Origin: Selaginella moellendorffii
Lineage: Eukaryota; Streptophyta; Lycopodiopsida; Selaginellales; Selaginellaceae
Direction: 5' to 3'
Length of the DNA: 64,000 bases
Assembly: GCF_000143415.4 (NCBI RefSeq)
Contig: NW_003314264.1
Span: 4,029,229-4,093,228, forward strand
Shown here: positions 1-9,848 of the stretch, one piece after another
Layout: each line of letters opens with the position of its first letter
Position numbering within the stretch: the stretch's first letter is position 1
Position numbers and translations under genes: made by a program
Notes under the pieces: model-generated
Database searches by the model: none
What the model was told of the DNA's origin: nothing
What the model saw: only the letters and a program-made list of their open reading frames with translations

Positions 1-1046
1 GAGGAAGTCCACGAGCTTCGTTTCCGCCCGATGCTGTGCCAGTGCCAGTGCTGGCCCGGATGTGTCGCCTTCTCCTGCTACAACAGGCAGATCCAAGGTT
101 TGCGCGAACAATCAATCGCTCGTGGTTTTCCTGATTCTAGGATTTGTTCCTTTTTTCTTTCACTCTAGAACACACTGGGCCCAAAATTTAGTTTCTGCCC
201 AGTTTGTGGAGGTCCTGCCGATCAAAGAGTTCCAGACGGGGAGCACGAGCCTAGAAGCGTTTGCACCTTGTGTGGATTTGTACACTATCAGAATCCAAAG
301 ATGGTGAGAGCTGGAAAACAAGTCTTTCATTCATTCCAGAGACGAAAGCATCACTTTCTTTTACCAGGTTGTAGGATGCGTTGTAGAACACGATCGGAAG
401 ATTCTTCTCTGCCGGAGAAGCATTGAGCCGTGCTACGGTCTCTGGTAAGATCAAAGCTCCATTTCCTTTTGCCGATTGAAGAAGGTGATTTTCTGTCTCA
501 GGACTTTACCAGCGGGATACATGGAACTTGGAGAATCGGCTGCCGAGGGTGCGGTGCGCGAAACGCAGGAAGAAGCTCACGCGCAGGTGGAGCCAGTTTC
601 GCTGTTTGCTCATCTCGACATTCCGCTCATTGGCCAGGTTCTCGTTCTCTCCTCGTTCCTTGGGCTTTCGTATATCTCTGGTGTTTCTCATTCTTAAGAT
701 GCGTGTGCAGTGCAGAGCTATGTAATTTTTCGTGCCAAGTTCGCGCACGGCGTGCAGTACTCACCGGGGCCCGAGTCTTTGGAATGCGCTCTCATCGAAA
801 TGGACGAGATTCCGTTTGATAAGATTGCCTTCTCAACCATAAGCGTGGCTCTCAAGCTGGTAAGCTCTCGGAAAGTTTTCGTTCTCGCTTTCTTGGTTAT
901 TTGGTTTACGTATCCCTTGGCATCAGTACATCCAGGATTACAAAGCAGGACGGTTTAGAGTTCACTCAGGGGTGATCGATAAGAGGCCCGGTGCCAGTCC
1001 ATCCGATCCTCAAGGCTTCGTTCTCCGAGACTACCTTTCATCGTAA
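1..1046 (+). CDS. NUDX23: Nudix hydrolase 23-like (FAD/ADP-ribose pyrophosphatase), 5' partial
   Basis: Exons: <1-97, 192-303, 368-444, 502-637, 716-859, 927-1046; phases join cleanly. The frame is open to the left edge, so the N-terminus, probably a plastid transit peptide, is outside the window. A zinc ribbon (CPVCGG, then CTLCG) precedes the Nudix fold. The Nudix box is intact in exon 4: G-x5-E-x7-RE-x2-EE, read as GYMELGE through RETQEE. Conserved tail motifs follow (APGPESLE-like, then [10 protein letters not shown]). The Zn ribbon plus Nudix layout is that of plant NUDX23, which hydrolyses FAD to FMN and AMP in the chloroplast and links flavin supply to carotenoid synthesis. The family assignment is strong; substrate is by homology. 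Confidence 0.9.
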
Positions 1047-1363
1047 ACTCCCGGAGAGTTTTGTTTCAAAAACAACAGGAAAAATTACCAAGGCCATTTG
1101 ATCTCTTTGTTTTGTTTATTCTCTTTGATTATCACTCGTTATTCCACTGTTCCGAGGAAGAACAAAGTTTATTGGGGTTATTTGGTTTTATGGCATTTTT
1201 TTATAGATTTAAATATTTCTTCCTTTTGCTTTATTTGTTTAAAATTTCCAAAACCCGAAAACCTTTTGGGTTAAACTCTGCCGCGTGGCGTTTTGGACGG
1301 TGTGCCATGTCCATCTGCCCTTTAAATTGGCATTAAATCCTTTGACTCAAATCAGGGTAAAGG
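1047..1363. other. 3' flank of Nudix gene; no gene seen
   Basis: T-rich sequence, presumably 3' UTR of the Nudix gene and the promoter or leader of the next gene. No conserved coding pattern or RNA gene was seen. Confidence 0.5.
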
Positions 1364-2221
1364 ATGATGGCGAGCACTTTTGTGGAGATGCACGGCGGTA
1401 TGCCAGTCATCAAGGAGCTGATAGTTGACAATGACGAGCTTATGGAGGCTTTGGCCGAAGCTGGCGAGGCAAGCAAAAAAAGAGAGCGCAAGGAGGAAGA
1501 CAAAGATGGGCAGCCCCTCAAGAAGGTAAGGAGAGATGATGTCCGAGAGGAACCCTGCAAGGATCGAGGGCAAACGATGGCGAGTACTTTTGTGGAGATG
1601 CACGGCGGTATGCCCGTCATCAAGGAGCTGCTAGTTGACAACGACGAGCTCATGGAGGCTTTGGCCGAAGCTGGCAAGGCAAGTAAGAAAAGGCAGCGCG
1701 AGGAGGACTGCAAAGATGGCCAACCCCTCAAGATGGTAAAGAGAGATGATGCCCGAGAGGAACCCTGCAAGGATCAAACCAAGTCGAGGGGTCCTATAAT
1801 CGTGAGGATCAAGCTGCACAAGAAGGGAGATGCAGTCGTCAAAGAACCCTGCAATGATCACTGCAAAGATCAAGTCGCGAGGATTGAGCTCCACAAAGAA
1901 AACAAGGAAAGCAGTAGCGCTGTTGCAGAGGAGACCAAGACAGTGGCAAGGGCGATCAAGCCTTGCAACACGGCAAGAAAGGCGTCACAGCAGCGGAGGA
2001 GTCATAAGGAGCTTGAGACGAGCGCTAGCATGAAAATTGAGTGTGCGCCAGTGAAGAAGGTGCTCAGTGCTAGGTGCTTGAACGTGCCATTGGGTGATGC
2101 TGCGAAGAGACGAGATGCCCCCGTTCACTATCTCGATTTTGGTGTTGGCGACGGCTGCGCTGCTCGTTCCACAGCTCCAAAGATCAAGTGGAACCCCATG
2201 CGCTCCTCCACTCGCGCATGA
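1364..2221 (+). CDS. Lys/Glu-rich orphan protein with internal tandem duplication
   Basis: A single open frame of 285 codons starting with two adjacent ATGs. Residues 2-71 and 72-141 are two copies of a 70-residue unit (MASTFVEMHGG..., ending REEPCKD), encoded by a 210-nt tandem duplication. The EEPCKD motif recurs in weaker form downstream. The protein is highly charged, rich in Lys, Glu and Asp, with basic clusters (KKVRR, KKRQR) that could be nuclear signals. No signal peptide or membrane segment. I do not recognise a family. Copies differ by substitutions but both stay in frame, which favours a co-expressed protein over random sequence. An upstream exon cannot be excluded because a possible acceptor (AATCAG) lies just before the ATG. 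Confidence 0.55.
   Translation: MMASTFVEMHGGMPVIKELIVDNDELMEALAEAGEASKKRERKEEDKDGQPLKKVRRDDVREEPCKDRGQTMASTFVEMHGGMPVIKELLVDNDELMEALAEAGKASKKRQREEDCKDGQPLKMVKRDDAREEPCKDQTKSRGPIIVRIKLHKKGDAVVKEPCNDHCKDQVARIELHKENKESSSAVAEETKTVARAIKPCNTARKASQQRRSHKELETSASMKIECAPVKKVLSARCLNVPLGDAAKRRDAPVHYLDFGVGDGCAARSTAPKIKWNPMRSSTRA
1367..1786 (+). repeat. Tandem 210-nt coding duplication
   Basis: Unit 1 runs 1367-1576, unit 2 from 1577 to about 1786. The offset is exactly 210 nt, so the frame is kept. Both begin ATGGCGAG and end near the codons for EEPCKD. Confidence 0.9.
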
Positions 2222-2771
2222 TTTGCAACAACTTCGTTAATGTTAGAAAACAAGATTAAGATAAAAACTGAAGGTTTTTTAGTAGAACAAATTTGTCTTG
2301 ATTAATTTGTGCAAATCAAAGAATATAGTTTTTTTGTTTCTGCCATGATAATATTACCCGGACGCTGCAAAGAACACCGACGACATAAAGCTAGCCTCTT
2401 CAAACAAAGACCGAGTGTGTTAGTGCCGCAGGCTGGCTGAAGAAAAACTTCCAAAACAAAAGCTAAAACCATCACTCCTTCTCTATGTATACTCTTTCTC
2501 AACCCAGCCATTCTCCCTCTTTTATCATCCCAGTCCCGGAGTACCAAGCCACACAATGAAAGGAAAAAAAAATAATAAATAAATATAGCGTCCCCCCTCA
2601 GTACCAATGAAAAACAAAAAAAGAAAAAAGAAAAACGAGGAAAACCAAAAGACAAAAGAAAAAAAGAAAGAGGAAAGCTTTGCTCTCTTACGTTACCTCC
2701 ATGGAACGCTGGATGGAACGCTGCTAGAAGTGTCACTGTGATCCTCTGTTCTAAGCCGCCGGAGGGAAGAG
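2222..2771. other. Convergent 3' region
   Basis: Lies between the stop of the plus-strand orphan and the stop of the minus-strand hnRNP gene. AT-rich, with long A/AAAT runs at 2560-2680, probably UTR and polyadenylation signals. No gene seen. Confidence 0.5.
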
Positions 2772-3477
2772 CTAGCTACTGTGATCAGCCGTGGAAGGAT
2801 ATGGCCTAAAGCGAGCGTCTGGATTCCCTCCTCTCTGGGATTGTCTACTGCTCGCTCCATAGTTCGCACCATAGCCTCCTCCATTCCCTGTTCCATCACC
2901 TGTTGCTCCACTGTTTCCCATCCCTCCGCCATAATTCGATCCAACACCGCTACCACCGCCGCCACCACCGCCACCGCTTCCACCACCACCGCCGCCACTC
3001 CCGCCACCGCCGCTATATCCATCTACACTCCCAGCTCTCCAGGTGTTGTCCGGATAACCAGAGTACGCATCTGCATAACTCGAGCCATAGCTACCTGCAT
3101 TACCACCACCGCCACCACCGTATCCTCCGCTGTTATTCCCATATCCTCGCCCACCATAGCCAGCGGCAGCACTGCCATACCCCGCGTCGCTACTATAACC
3201 ATAGCCGCTCCCGCTATACCCCGGACTCGTCGCAGCATTCCCCTGTCCGCCACCTCCAGAGCCACCCCATCCAGCGTTCCCATATCCGCTCATATTACTC
3301 CCACTGCCTCCATATCCACCGGAACCAGCAGCTCCACCGTATCCCGGAGCACCGCCACCACCCCAAGCGTTCCGTCCACCTCCATACCCGGGGCTGCCAC
3401 CTCCGGCTCCGCCATACCCCGGACCGCCACCTCCGTATCCCCCGCCACCTCCGCTAGCGTAGCCACCGTATCCTCCC

Positions 3478-3510
<33 letters not shown>

Positions 3511-4572
3511 CTGGCACCATATCCTCCACCGTAGCCATATCCAGCAGCGCTTGCGCCGTAGCCTGTCCCTACAGCTCCATACCCGCCAGCGCCACCGTAA
3601 CCAGCAGCTCCATAGCCAGCAGCACCGCCGTAGGAAGGATAGCCACCCCGGATCCCTGGAGTCGGACTGTACCGGCTGGCGGCGGCGTAGGCACCGGCAG
3701 CTCCACCACCTGGACTGCTCGGGTAGCCGGGGCCGTAGGCGCTGTATCCTCCGGGCCTGGGAACTCCCGAGTAGCCGGCTCCTCCGGGACTCCTGGCCGG
3801 CCCGGCCGAGAGCTCCTTGGGCACCGCCCGCTTCACCTCCACCATCTTCTCCTTGAGCTCGTGGAAGGTCTTGTGCAGGACGTTGTCCACGGCTTCCTCG
3901 GTGTCGAAGGTGATGAATCCAAAGCCGCGGGGGCGCTGCGTCGCGTGGTCGTACATGACGACGACATCTGTAATAGTACCAAACTGCTCAAAATACTTTC
4001 GGAAGTCATCCTCAGTTACATTAGAGCCTAAACCACCCACAAAAATCTTTTTGGTTTTAGACGAGGCATGGCCGCCCGGCCCAGCCACGGCACTCCCGTT
4101 GGCCTTTACTACACTGTGCTGCTCATCCCTGGGCACGGCCTTTTTCGCTTCCACCTATGTAGAGTTAAAAAAGAAAACAAGCTAGCACTAGTTATAAACC
4201 AGCTAAAGACCACACACACTCTCACTCTCTTCAAACACATCACACACACAAGCAAGCCAAGCAAAGAGAGAAAAAAGTATGGAACAAAACACTCTAGCGC
4301 TACTATCACGTAGAGAAATCTAGCGAGCTATGGAGGGAGGGGGGACGTACCACTCTTCCATCGATCGTGTGCTTGTCCAGCAGCACCCGGTCGGCGCAAT
4401 TGGGATCCGAGAACACCACGAATCCAAACCCGCGGGCGCGCCCAGTGGTCCGGTCCCTCATAATCACCGTCTCCACGACCTCGCCATAGGCCTGGAAGTA
4501 ATCCTTGAGCTTCTCCTCGGTCGTCTCCCACGAGATCCCGCCAATGAAAAGCTTCCCCTGATCTGTTTCCAT
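2772..4572 (-). CDS. Glycine-rich two-RRM hnRNP (plant RNP1 / Musashi-like)
   Basis: Two exons, 4572-4351 and 4154-2772, about 534 aa. RRM1 starts almost at the N-terminus (KLFIGGISWETTEEKL, RGFGFVVF). RRM2 follows a linker (KIFVGGLGSNVTEDD, RGFGFITF). The intron falls just before VEAKKAVPR, the basic linker typical of plant hnRNP A/B and Musashi-like proteins. The rest, about 340 residues, is Gly/Tyr/Ser-rich with GYGG repeats and an alanine run from a GCT/CAG tract. Such low-complexity tails support RNA binding and condensate formation in nuclear mRNA processing. It probably shuttles and binds pre-mRNA; targets cannot be read from sequence. The unusually long tail is typical in composition but large for the family. 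Confidence 0.9.
3480..3513 (-). repeat. GCT/CAG trinucleotide run (poly-Ala)
   Basis: About ten GCA/CAG units encode an alanine stretch in the glycine-rich tail of the hnRNP. Such tracts change length readily. Confidence 0.9.
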
Positions 4573-5010
4573 GGTCTACAGCAATGCGCGCCCCGGATCT
4601 GAATGCCTGGCCGCCGCGCTTAGATCTGCGGCTGGAGCTCCATCCCCGCGCCCCCGGCGCTGCAATGCGCTGCTAGATCTGGCCTGGAACCGGGAATGCG
4701 CCAATTCAGATCCCTGGCAAAGCCGGCGCCTCGGCTGGAAGGCGCCTGCTCTGCGATTATCCCAATCGTCGCCGCCAAAGAGAGAGGGGAAGAAGAAAAG
4801 AGAGATTCTCCCAGAGAGTGTGAGTGTGAGTGTGTGTCGTGGTGAAACCCTACAGATCTCCTCGCTCTGGATTAGGGTTAGGTCACCCGGTACGGCACGC
4901 GATGACAAGTTAACGGCTAGGATTGCACTCCCGCGATTCCCACGTGGGCGTACCAAATGTCGGGATAAAAGAAAGGTGGCCGTACGTAGTGTCTGGATAA
5001 AAAATAATGA
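4573..5010 (-). promoter_or_regulatory. 5' leader and promoter region of hnRNP gene
   Basis: Upstream of the hnRNP ATG. Contains purine-rich leader sequence and, near 4850-4880, a GGGTTAGG / CCCTA element like the telo-box motifs of plant housekeeping promoters. No coding sequence seen. Confidence 0.4.
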
Positions 5011-5083
5011 TGGAGATGAGGGGCATCGATCCCCTTACCTATCGCATGCGAAGCGATCGCTCTACCATCTGAGCTACATCCCC
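5011..5083 (-). tRNA. tRNA-Ala (CGC)
   Basis: Full cloverleaf of 73 nt on the minus strand. The acceptor stem GGGGATG pairs with CATCTCC (one G-U), discriminator A. The D-arm contains TAGCTCAGATGGTAGAGC, the T-arm contains GATCGAT. The anticodon loop TTCGCAT gives CGC, reading GCG alanine codons. No intron, no encoded CCA. Confidence 0.95.
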
Positions 5084-5143
5084 AATCGTTGGACGCTAAC
5101 CATGTGCTCGCCCAAAACATGAGACTATAACCTAATTTATTAT

Positions 5144-5307
5144 TCTAAGAATATTCGATGTTTAAATTTTCTAAGCCTCTCAAAACTCTTTTGCTAGAGA
5201 GTTTATTTCATGGACACACTGGGACCGAAATCTAAGAATATTCGATGTTTAAATTTTCTAAGCCTCTCAAAACTCTTTTGCTAGAGAGTTTATTTCATGG
5301 ACACACT
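5144..5307. repeat. Perfect 77-bp direct repeat, 10-bp spacer
   Basis: Copies 5144-5220 and 5231-5307 are identical as far as I can compare. Both begin TCTAAGAATATTCG and end GGACACACT, with GGGACCGAAA between them. The second copy ends 18 nt before the stop codon of the vicilin-like gene, so the duplication lies in that gene's 3' flank or UTR. Confidence 0.9.
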
Positions 5308-5325
5308 CGCAGCACTGGGAAATCT

Positions 5326-6922
5326 CTAGCCGAAAACTCGGACCAAGTTCTCCACAAACTGGTAGCTCCGCTCCTCCTCTCCACCTCGCCTGGGCTGGCG
5401 CTCGCGGCGGGGGAAGATGTAAGCCTCCTCGGCACGGCGATCCTCGAGCTTCTGCTGGAGCTGCTCGTCGATCTGGAGCGCGCTGGACATGACGCTGCGC
5501 GGGACTCCCTTGTACACCGAGTTCCTCCCCGCGAGATACGATTCTATCGGCCTGGGAAGAACCAAGACATGATCAAACAAAGATCCAAAGCAAACGATCC
5601 AGGAACTTACAAGTGAGTCTTGTAGATCACCGCGAAATCGAGACCTTCATTCCCGGCCAGCTTCGCGGAGGGATAGTTCGCCGGAACAACGAGAAGAGAG
5701 CCCTCGTCCATGTCCGCCTCCACGGCCTGCTCGCCATTCTCGCGCACGACTTCAATCCTCCCGCGGCCCTCGTTCACGTAGATAACTTTGTGTGCGTTGT
5801 GTGCCCACGCTGGAGCGGTCAGAGCACCCTGGAAGCCAAGAATCCATAAAAAAAATCACTTTTTTTCCCGATCGATGTTACCGATTTGAGCTGGTAGCAT
5901 GCAGCCGAGAGTCCGAGCTCCTTGAGAATCGGCATCTTCATGCTGTTAAGCTGGCGCATCTCTCCACCGCGCGGAACGTAGACATCGGGCTGCGCATCGC
6001 CCAGGCGGTAGACGAAGTCCATGTAGATTCCGCTGTTGGTCACCGACGGCAGGCTCCTTCGCTGCTGCTCGTCCACTTTGATGATCTGTGAGCCCTTCTG
6101 GCCCTCGCGGAGTCGCTGCACGATCGACTCGTCCACGCCCCACGCCTGAGCCAGGATCTCCTTGCTGAAACCGTGGAGCAGGGAGTTCCCGGTGGACTCG
6201 TCCTGTGATTCTCGGCGACGGCGTGGAGATCTCTCAGACTCTTGCTCGTCACTTCCCGCGAGATGGAAGACCTGCGCAAACAAAGCTGATTGTTTCAGAT
6301 GAGAACGAATGGGAGAGAGATCTTTGCGGACCTTGAATCGTCCACACTCGCAGCTAGTGGTGGTGTCAGCGACGTCGAGGAATCGAGCGCGCTGGTTTCC
6401 ATCGTTGAAGAGCCACGCCGCGAATCCTCGCGGGATCGCCATGGTATCTCCTTTCTTGAGCTCAAACACGCTCTTCTCAGTCACCTTATCGGTGAAGGGA
6501 CTCACGATTCCAGCCCGGAGCCTCCCTGGAGCAACAACATCAACGCAAACACCGTGAGAAACAATCCAAGATCGAGAATGTGGGTGGCGAGCGATCATAC
6601 CTTCCATGACCGTGAGAAGGACATGCGAGTCCTTGTAGCCCGGAAGAACAAGACCATTCGGCTCCACGGTGACGCGCTTCACTCCAAACTCGGCGTCGCA
6701 CAGCGCGCGGTAGTCACCGGCGTCATACTCCTCGATCCTGCCACCCTCGGAGCGGAAGATCTCGCGGGGCTTGCGCGGCTTCAAGTCCCGGAACGCCTGG
6801 CGCTGCTGGCGCCGATCGCTCGACTCTCGATCGTGGTGCTGCCGATCACCCTCGCGACGAGCGTGAACATCCAGAGCCAGCACCGCGAGAGCCAGCGCGA
6901 GAACAAAGAGCTTCTTTCCCAT
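5326..6922 (-). CDS. Vicilin-like bicupin (7S globulin-like) with signal peptide
   Basis: Exons 6922-6601, 6525-6332, 6271-5882, 5828-5611, 5551-5326; about 449 aa. An N-terminal signal peptide (MGKKLFVLALALAVLAL) precedes an Arg/Glu-rich stretch. Two cupin folds follow: the first with VLLTVMEG, GDTMAIPRG and FLDVADTT; the second with AHKVIYVNEGRGRIEVV and GSLLVVPANYP. The tail is charged (RRERQPRRGG). This layout is that of 7S vicilin-like proteins, which enter the secretory path and are stored or act as microbial or stress proteins. The start was chosen for the signal peptide. The donor of intron 2 (GTCCGC, at 6331) is weak, and that 60-nt segment is in frame, so a retained form is possible. 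Confidence 0.88.
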
Positions 6923-7229
6923 CTCTAGCAGCTCGAAAAGAGGAAAAAGCGATGGTGGATGGAAGAAACCATGGCCGGGGACGAAGCTTATATACTCGCT
7001 GGCCAAGCTTGTGCATGGCATCCATTTGGCGTCGCGTATCCTGCCACTATACTTGCCATTTGGGGGCACCTTCCAAACCATCTCCAGTGTGGAGCTGGAA
7101 CTTCACCATAGCTCAAAGCACCCGTTTAGAAGATCAAATGGAAACGAGTGTGATGCCTTTGATTCTTTACGTGTACAAACAAAGCTCGCGAGGAGTCCGG
7201 CCTCTTCGCTCTCTCGCTCCGCGCTTGCG
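6923..7229. other. Promoter of vicilin-like gene and 3' end of zinc-cluster gene
   Basis: Holds the TATA/RY motifs listed separately and, towards 7229, the presumed 3' UTR of the upstream minus-strand gene. No further gene seen. Confidence 0.5.
6987..7017 (-). promoter_or_regulatory. TATA box and RY element of vicilin-like gene
   Basis: On the minus strand, TATATAAG lies at 6994-6987, 65 nt above the ATG. An RY core, CATGCA, lies at 7017-7012, just upstream. RY elements bind B3 factors of the ABI3/FUS3 type in seed storage promoters. Motifs are seen; function is inference. Confidence 0.55.
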
Positions 7230-9107
7230 TTACGAGATAGCATGGCCGAATCCCAGCTCCACCGCGTGAGTGGCATCCAAGCCACACCCCATGCCTTCGT
7301 ACCACTTATCATTCTCTGCGCAGTAGCTGCTCAAGCCTCCATCTTCGCTGGGCTGCCGGAGGAGCGTCTCGCAGTTCTTGCAGTAGCCCGTCTCGAGCAG
7401 GACGTCCGCCTTGCAGCAGCACCTCGCGCAAGAGAGCGTCGGGGCTTTCTCCGCGGCCTTCTTTGCTGGCCGTCGTCTCGAAGATGGCTTCGCCATTGCG
7501 TCGTCCTTGGTGTCGGCCTCCCTGCTCATCTCGTCCTCCCGGGACCAGTGCTCCACCAGGCTCATGTCGTCGGCCAGGCTTTGCTGCTGAGCACCAACAC
7601 CCGCCGGAACGATCGCTCCCGCCGCCTTGTCGATGCTTCGGAGCCTCAGCACCGCCGACGATACGTCCTGGCAAACGCTGTTGAGAACGTCCACGCTCGT
7701 GTTCCCCAGCCTCCGTTCCAGGCTCCCAAGTTCCATCTGGAGTTCCTGTATCTGCCGGAGTAGAACCTGGCGCGCTTCATCCTCTTCCTTCTCAGCCGCA
7801 AGCTCCTCGGAGATGCTGTTCGGGTCGACAAACCGGTGAATTATCCTCGCGCTGCCTTCGTGCGGACCCGGCTCATGGCCGGAGTGAACCGCATAGAGCT
7901 TGAACGTCGCCACGCCTTCTTCCTGGTACGCAAACGTTTTCTCCTTCTCGTCGTAGTTCGTGATGGGAACTATCGCCCGGATCCGGAAGCTGCATCCACA
8001 CCGCTTGGACATGTACCGCTTCCTCTTGAGCACACCAGGCTTCCTCCCAGTCGGCTCCCCACCCCTGTGGCAGCAGTAGTCTTTCACCTCGGCTAGAAAC
8101 GGCTTGTATCTGATATACTTCTGCCGGATGCACAACACCACCTTGTACTTGGCCGCGAGATGCTGCAACCGCTGAGGGACGTCTCGAGCCACCACCTCGA
8201 ACGATTCGGTGTACTCGAATCTCTTCCTCCTGGATTGCTGGAGAGCGGCACTAGCAGCAGCAGCGGCAGTATCAGTAGTAGCAGCAGTAGAAGTTCCGCC
8301 ACCACCATTACCACCATTACCACCATCACCACCACCACCAGTAGGAGCATGACTAGCGACGCTACCACTGCCAGCACCAGCAGCATCACCGCTTCCTCCA
8401 ATGCTCTTGATGCTCTTCCCACCGCCGAGGGACGACCGCTCGCTAGAGCTCCCACAAACCGGGCACGTCGAGATACATACCTTGACATACGACTCTGGAA
8501 CTCCATAGACCTTGGCACCGACAGTCCACACGTCTCGCATCCTCTCCAGCGTCTCCTTGCAGCCGAGGTGCTTGAGATCCGGGCGAATGTGGAACTGCTG
8601 GACGATCCCACCCCACTGCTCGATGAATGGCACGAACTGGTAAGGATTGCTCTTGAAGAACAGCACCTCGTTGCCGAGATCGTCAACTTGGGCCTGGAGC
8701 TTGTCCTGGATCCTCCTCCAGCCCGTGAGATAGGCCGTGTCTTCGTGACGATCCTTCCACACCCCGCGCCAGGAAGCTAGAACCGGCGGCGTCGCCACGC
8801 CCCGGATCTCGTCCGGCGATGGATGCCGCCCGGCCATGAGGCAGCGCACCATCAACCTGTGAGACGCGCGATTGAATGTGTAGAACTGGCTCGACATGTG
8901 AGGCTCTGGATCCACGGGCATCATCATCACGGAGGAAGCTCGCGACGAGGATGGATTGGCGGCGGCGGCGGATTGAGGATTGGAGAGATTTGGCGGCGGG
9001 ACGATGGCGATTGCCGAGCTGCTGGCCGCGGCCATGCATTCCGCCTCGGCGTAGAGCTCCTCCTGGTCGGGATCGGTCATGGCCGCGTCTTCGCTCAGCA
9101 CAGACAT
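7230..9107 (-). CDS. Plant zinc-cluster protein with FAR1/WRKY-GCM1-like domain
   Basis: Single exon of 625 codons, ATG at 9107. Residues 1-65 are Ser/Ala/Pro-rich. A conserved region (FYTFNRASHRLMVRCL through the CPVCGSS knuckle) is followed by a Gly/Thr/Ala low-complexity linker. The core near residues 300-420 has Cys and His in the order CC...CGC...HSGH, with basic KRKRYMSKR, resembling the zinc-binding DNA domain of FAR1 or WRKY-GCM1 proteins. A coiled coil (EEDEARQVLLRQIQELQMEL) and a C-terminal Cys-rich segment (CARCCC, YCKNC) follow. It is probably a nuclear DNA-binding protein, but I cannot name the family with certainty. It is head to head with SPT4, 174 bp between start codons. Confidence 0.7.
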   Translation of the reverse strand: MSVLSEDAAMTDPDQEELYAEAECMAAASSSAIAIVPPPNLSNPQSAAAANPSSSRASSVMMMPVDPEPHMSSQFYTFNRASHRLMVRCLMAGRHPSPDEIRGVATPPVLASWRGVWKDRHEDTAYLTGWRRIQDKLQAQVDDLGNEVLFFKSNPYQFVPFIEQWGGIVQQFHIRPDLKHLGCKETLERMRDVWTVGAKVYGVPESYVKVCISTCPVCGSSSERSSLGGGKSIKSIGGSGDAAGAGSGSVASHAPTGGGGDGGNGGNGGGGTSTAATTDTAAAAASAALQQSRRKRFEYTESFEVVARDVPQRLQHLAAKYKVVLCIRQKYIRYKPFLAEVKDYCCHRGGEPTGRKPGVLKRKRYMSKRCGCSFRIRAIVPITNYDEKEKTFAYQEEGVATFKLYAVHSGHEPGPHEGSARIIHRFVDPNSISEELAAEKEEDEARQVLLRQIQELQMELGSLERRLGNTSVDVLNSVCQDVSSAVLRLRSIDKAAGAIVPAGVGAQQQSLADDMSLVEHWSREDEMSREADTKDDAMAKPSSRRRPAKKAAEKAPTLSCARCCCKADVLLETGYCKNCETLLRQPSEDGGLSSYCAENDKWYEGMGCGLDATHAVELGFGHAIS

Positions 9108-9281
9108 ATTTTCGCTGCTTGGCGAGATCGCTAGAACCTGACAATCATCTGGATTGGTGTCGCGTCTCGTCGGGCCGCCGGATCGAGCGGAAGAGATCCC
9201 TCCTCCATCGCCATAGCCGGCTACCTCTGCCCTACTCTCTATATACCCTAATCATTGTTTCGCCAAGAACCCTATTCTCGA
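9108..9281. promoter_or_regulatory. Shared promoter of zinc-cluster gene and SPT4
   Basis: Only 174 bp separate the two divergent start codons, so both 5' leaders and core promoters must fit here. A TATATACCCTAATC stretch near 9240 combines a TATA-like and a telo-box-like motif in front of SPT4. Confidence 0.55.
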
Positions 9282-9541
9282 ATGGGAGGAGGACACCATC
9301 ACGCCGCCCAGGTCCCCGCGAGCTTGGGGAGGGATCTACGCGCTTGTCTTCGATGCCGCCTTGTCAAAACCTACGATCAGGTGAGCTCACGCCGTGGTTT
9401 CTTAGAGCGATCGGTTGATTTCCATTCCCGATTCTTCGCAGTTTAACAAGAATGGCTGCGAGAATTGTAAGTTCTTTCACATGGAACAGGAACACGATCG
9501 AATTCTAGAGTGCACTACTGTGAATTTTTCCGGGTAAGATG

Positions 9542-9583
<42 letters not shown>

Positions 9584-9809
9584 TTAACTCCTCTCTGGCG
9601 ATTGACAACTCGTGAACTCTATCGATCACCCATCTCTCTCTTGACAACTTCACTCTATCGATCACTCTCTCTGGATTGTGACAACTCGTGAACTCTATCG
9701 ATCACCCATCTCTCTCTCTCTCGATTGACAACTCGTGAACTCTATCAATTACCCATCTCTCTCTCTCTCTCTCTCTCGATTGACAACTCGTGAACTCTAT
9801 TGGTCACCC

Positions 9810-9848
<39 letters not shown>

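Noticed and set aside
2781-4031. 416-codon plus-strand open frame opposite the hnRNP gene
   Set aside because: Ser/Thr-rich shadow of the glycine-rich repeats; the minus strand carries two clear RRMs.
9545-9845. Regularly spaced repeats that might suggest a CRISPR-like array
   Set aside because: Spacers are CT runs, units are imperfect, and it lies in an intron of a plant gene.
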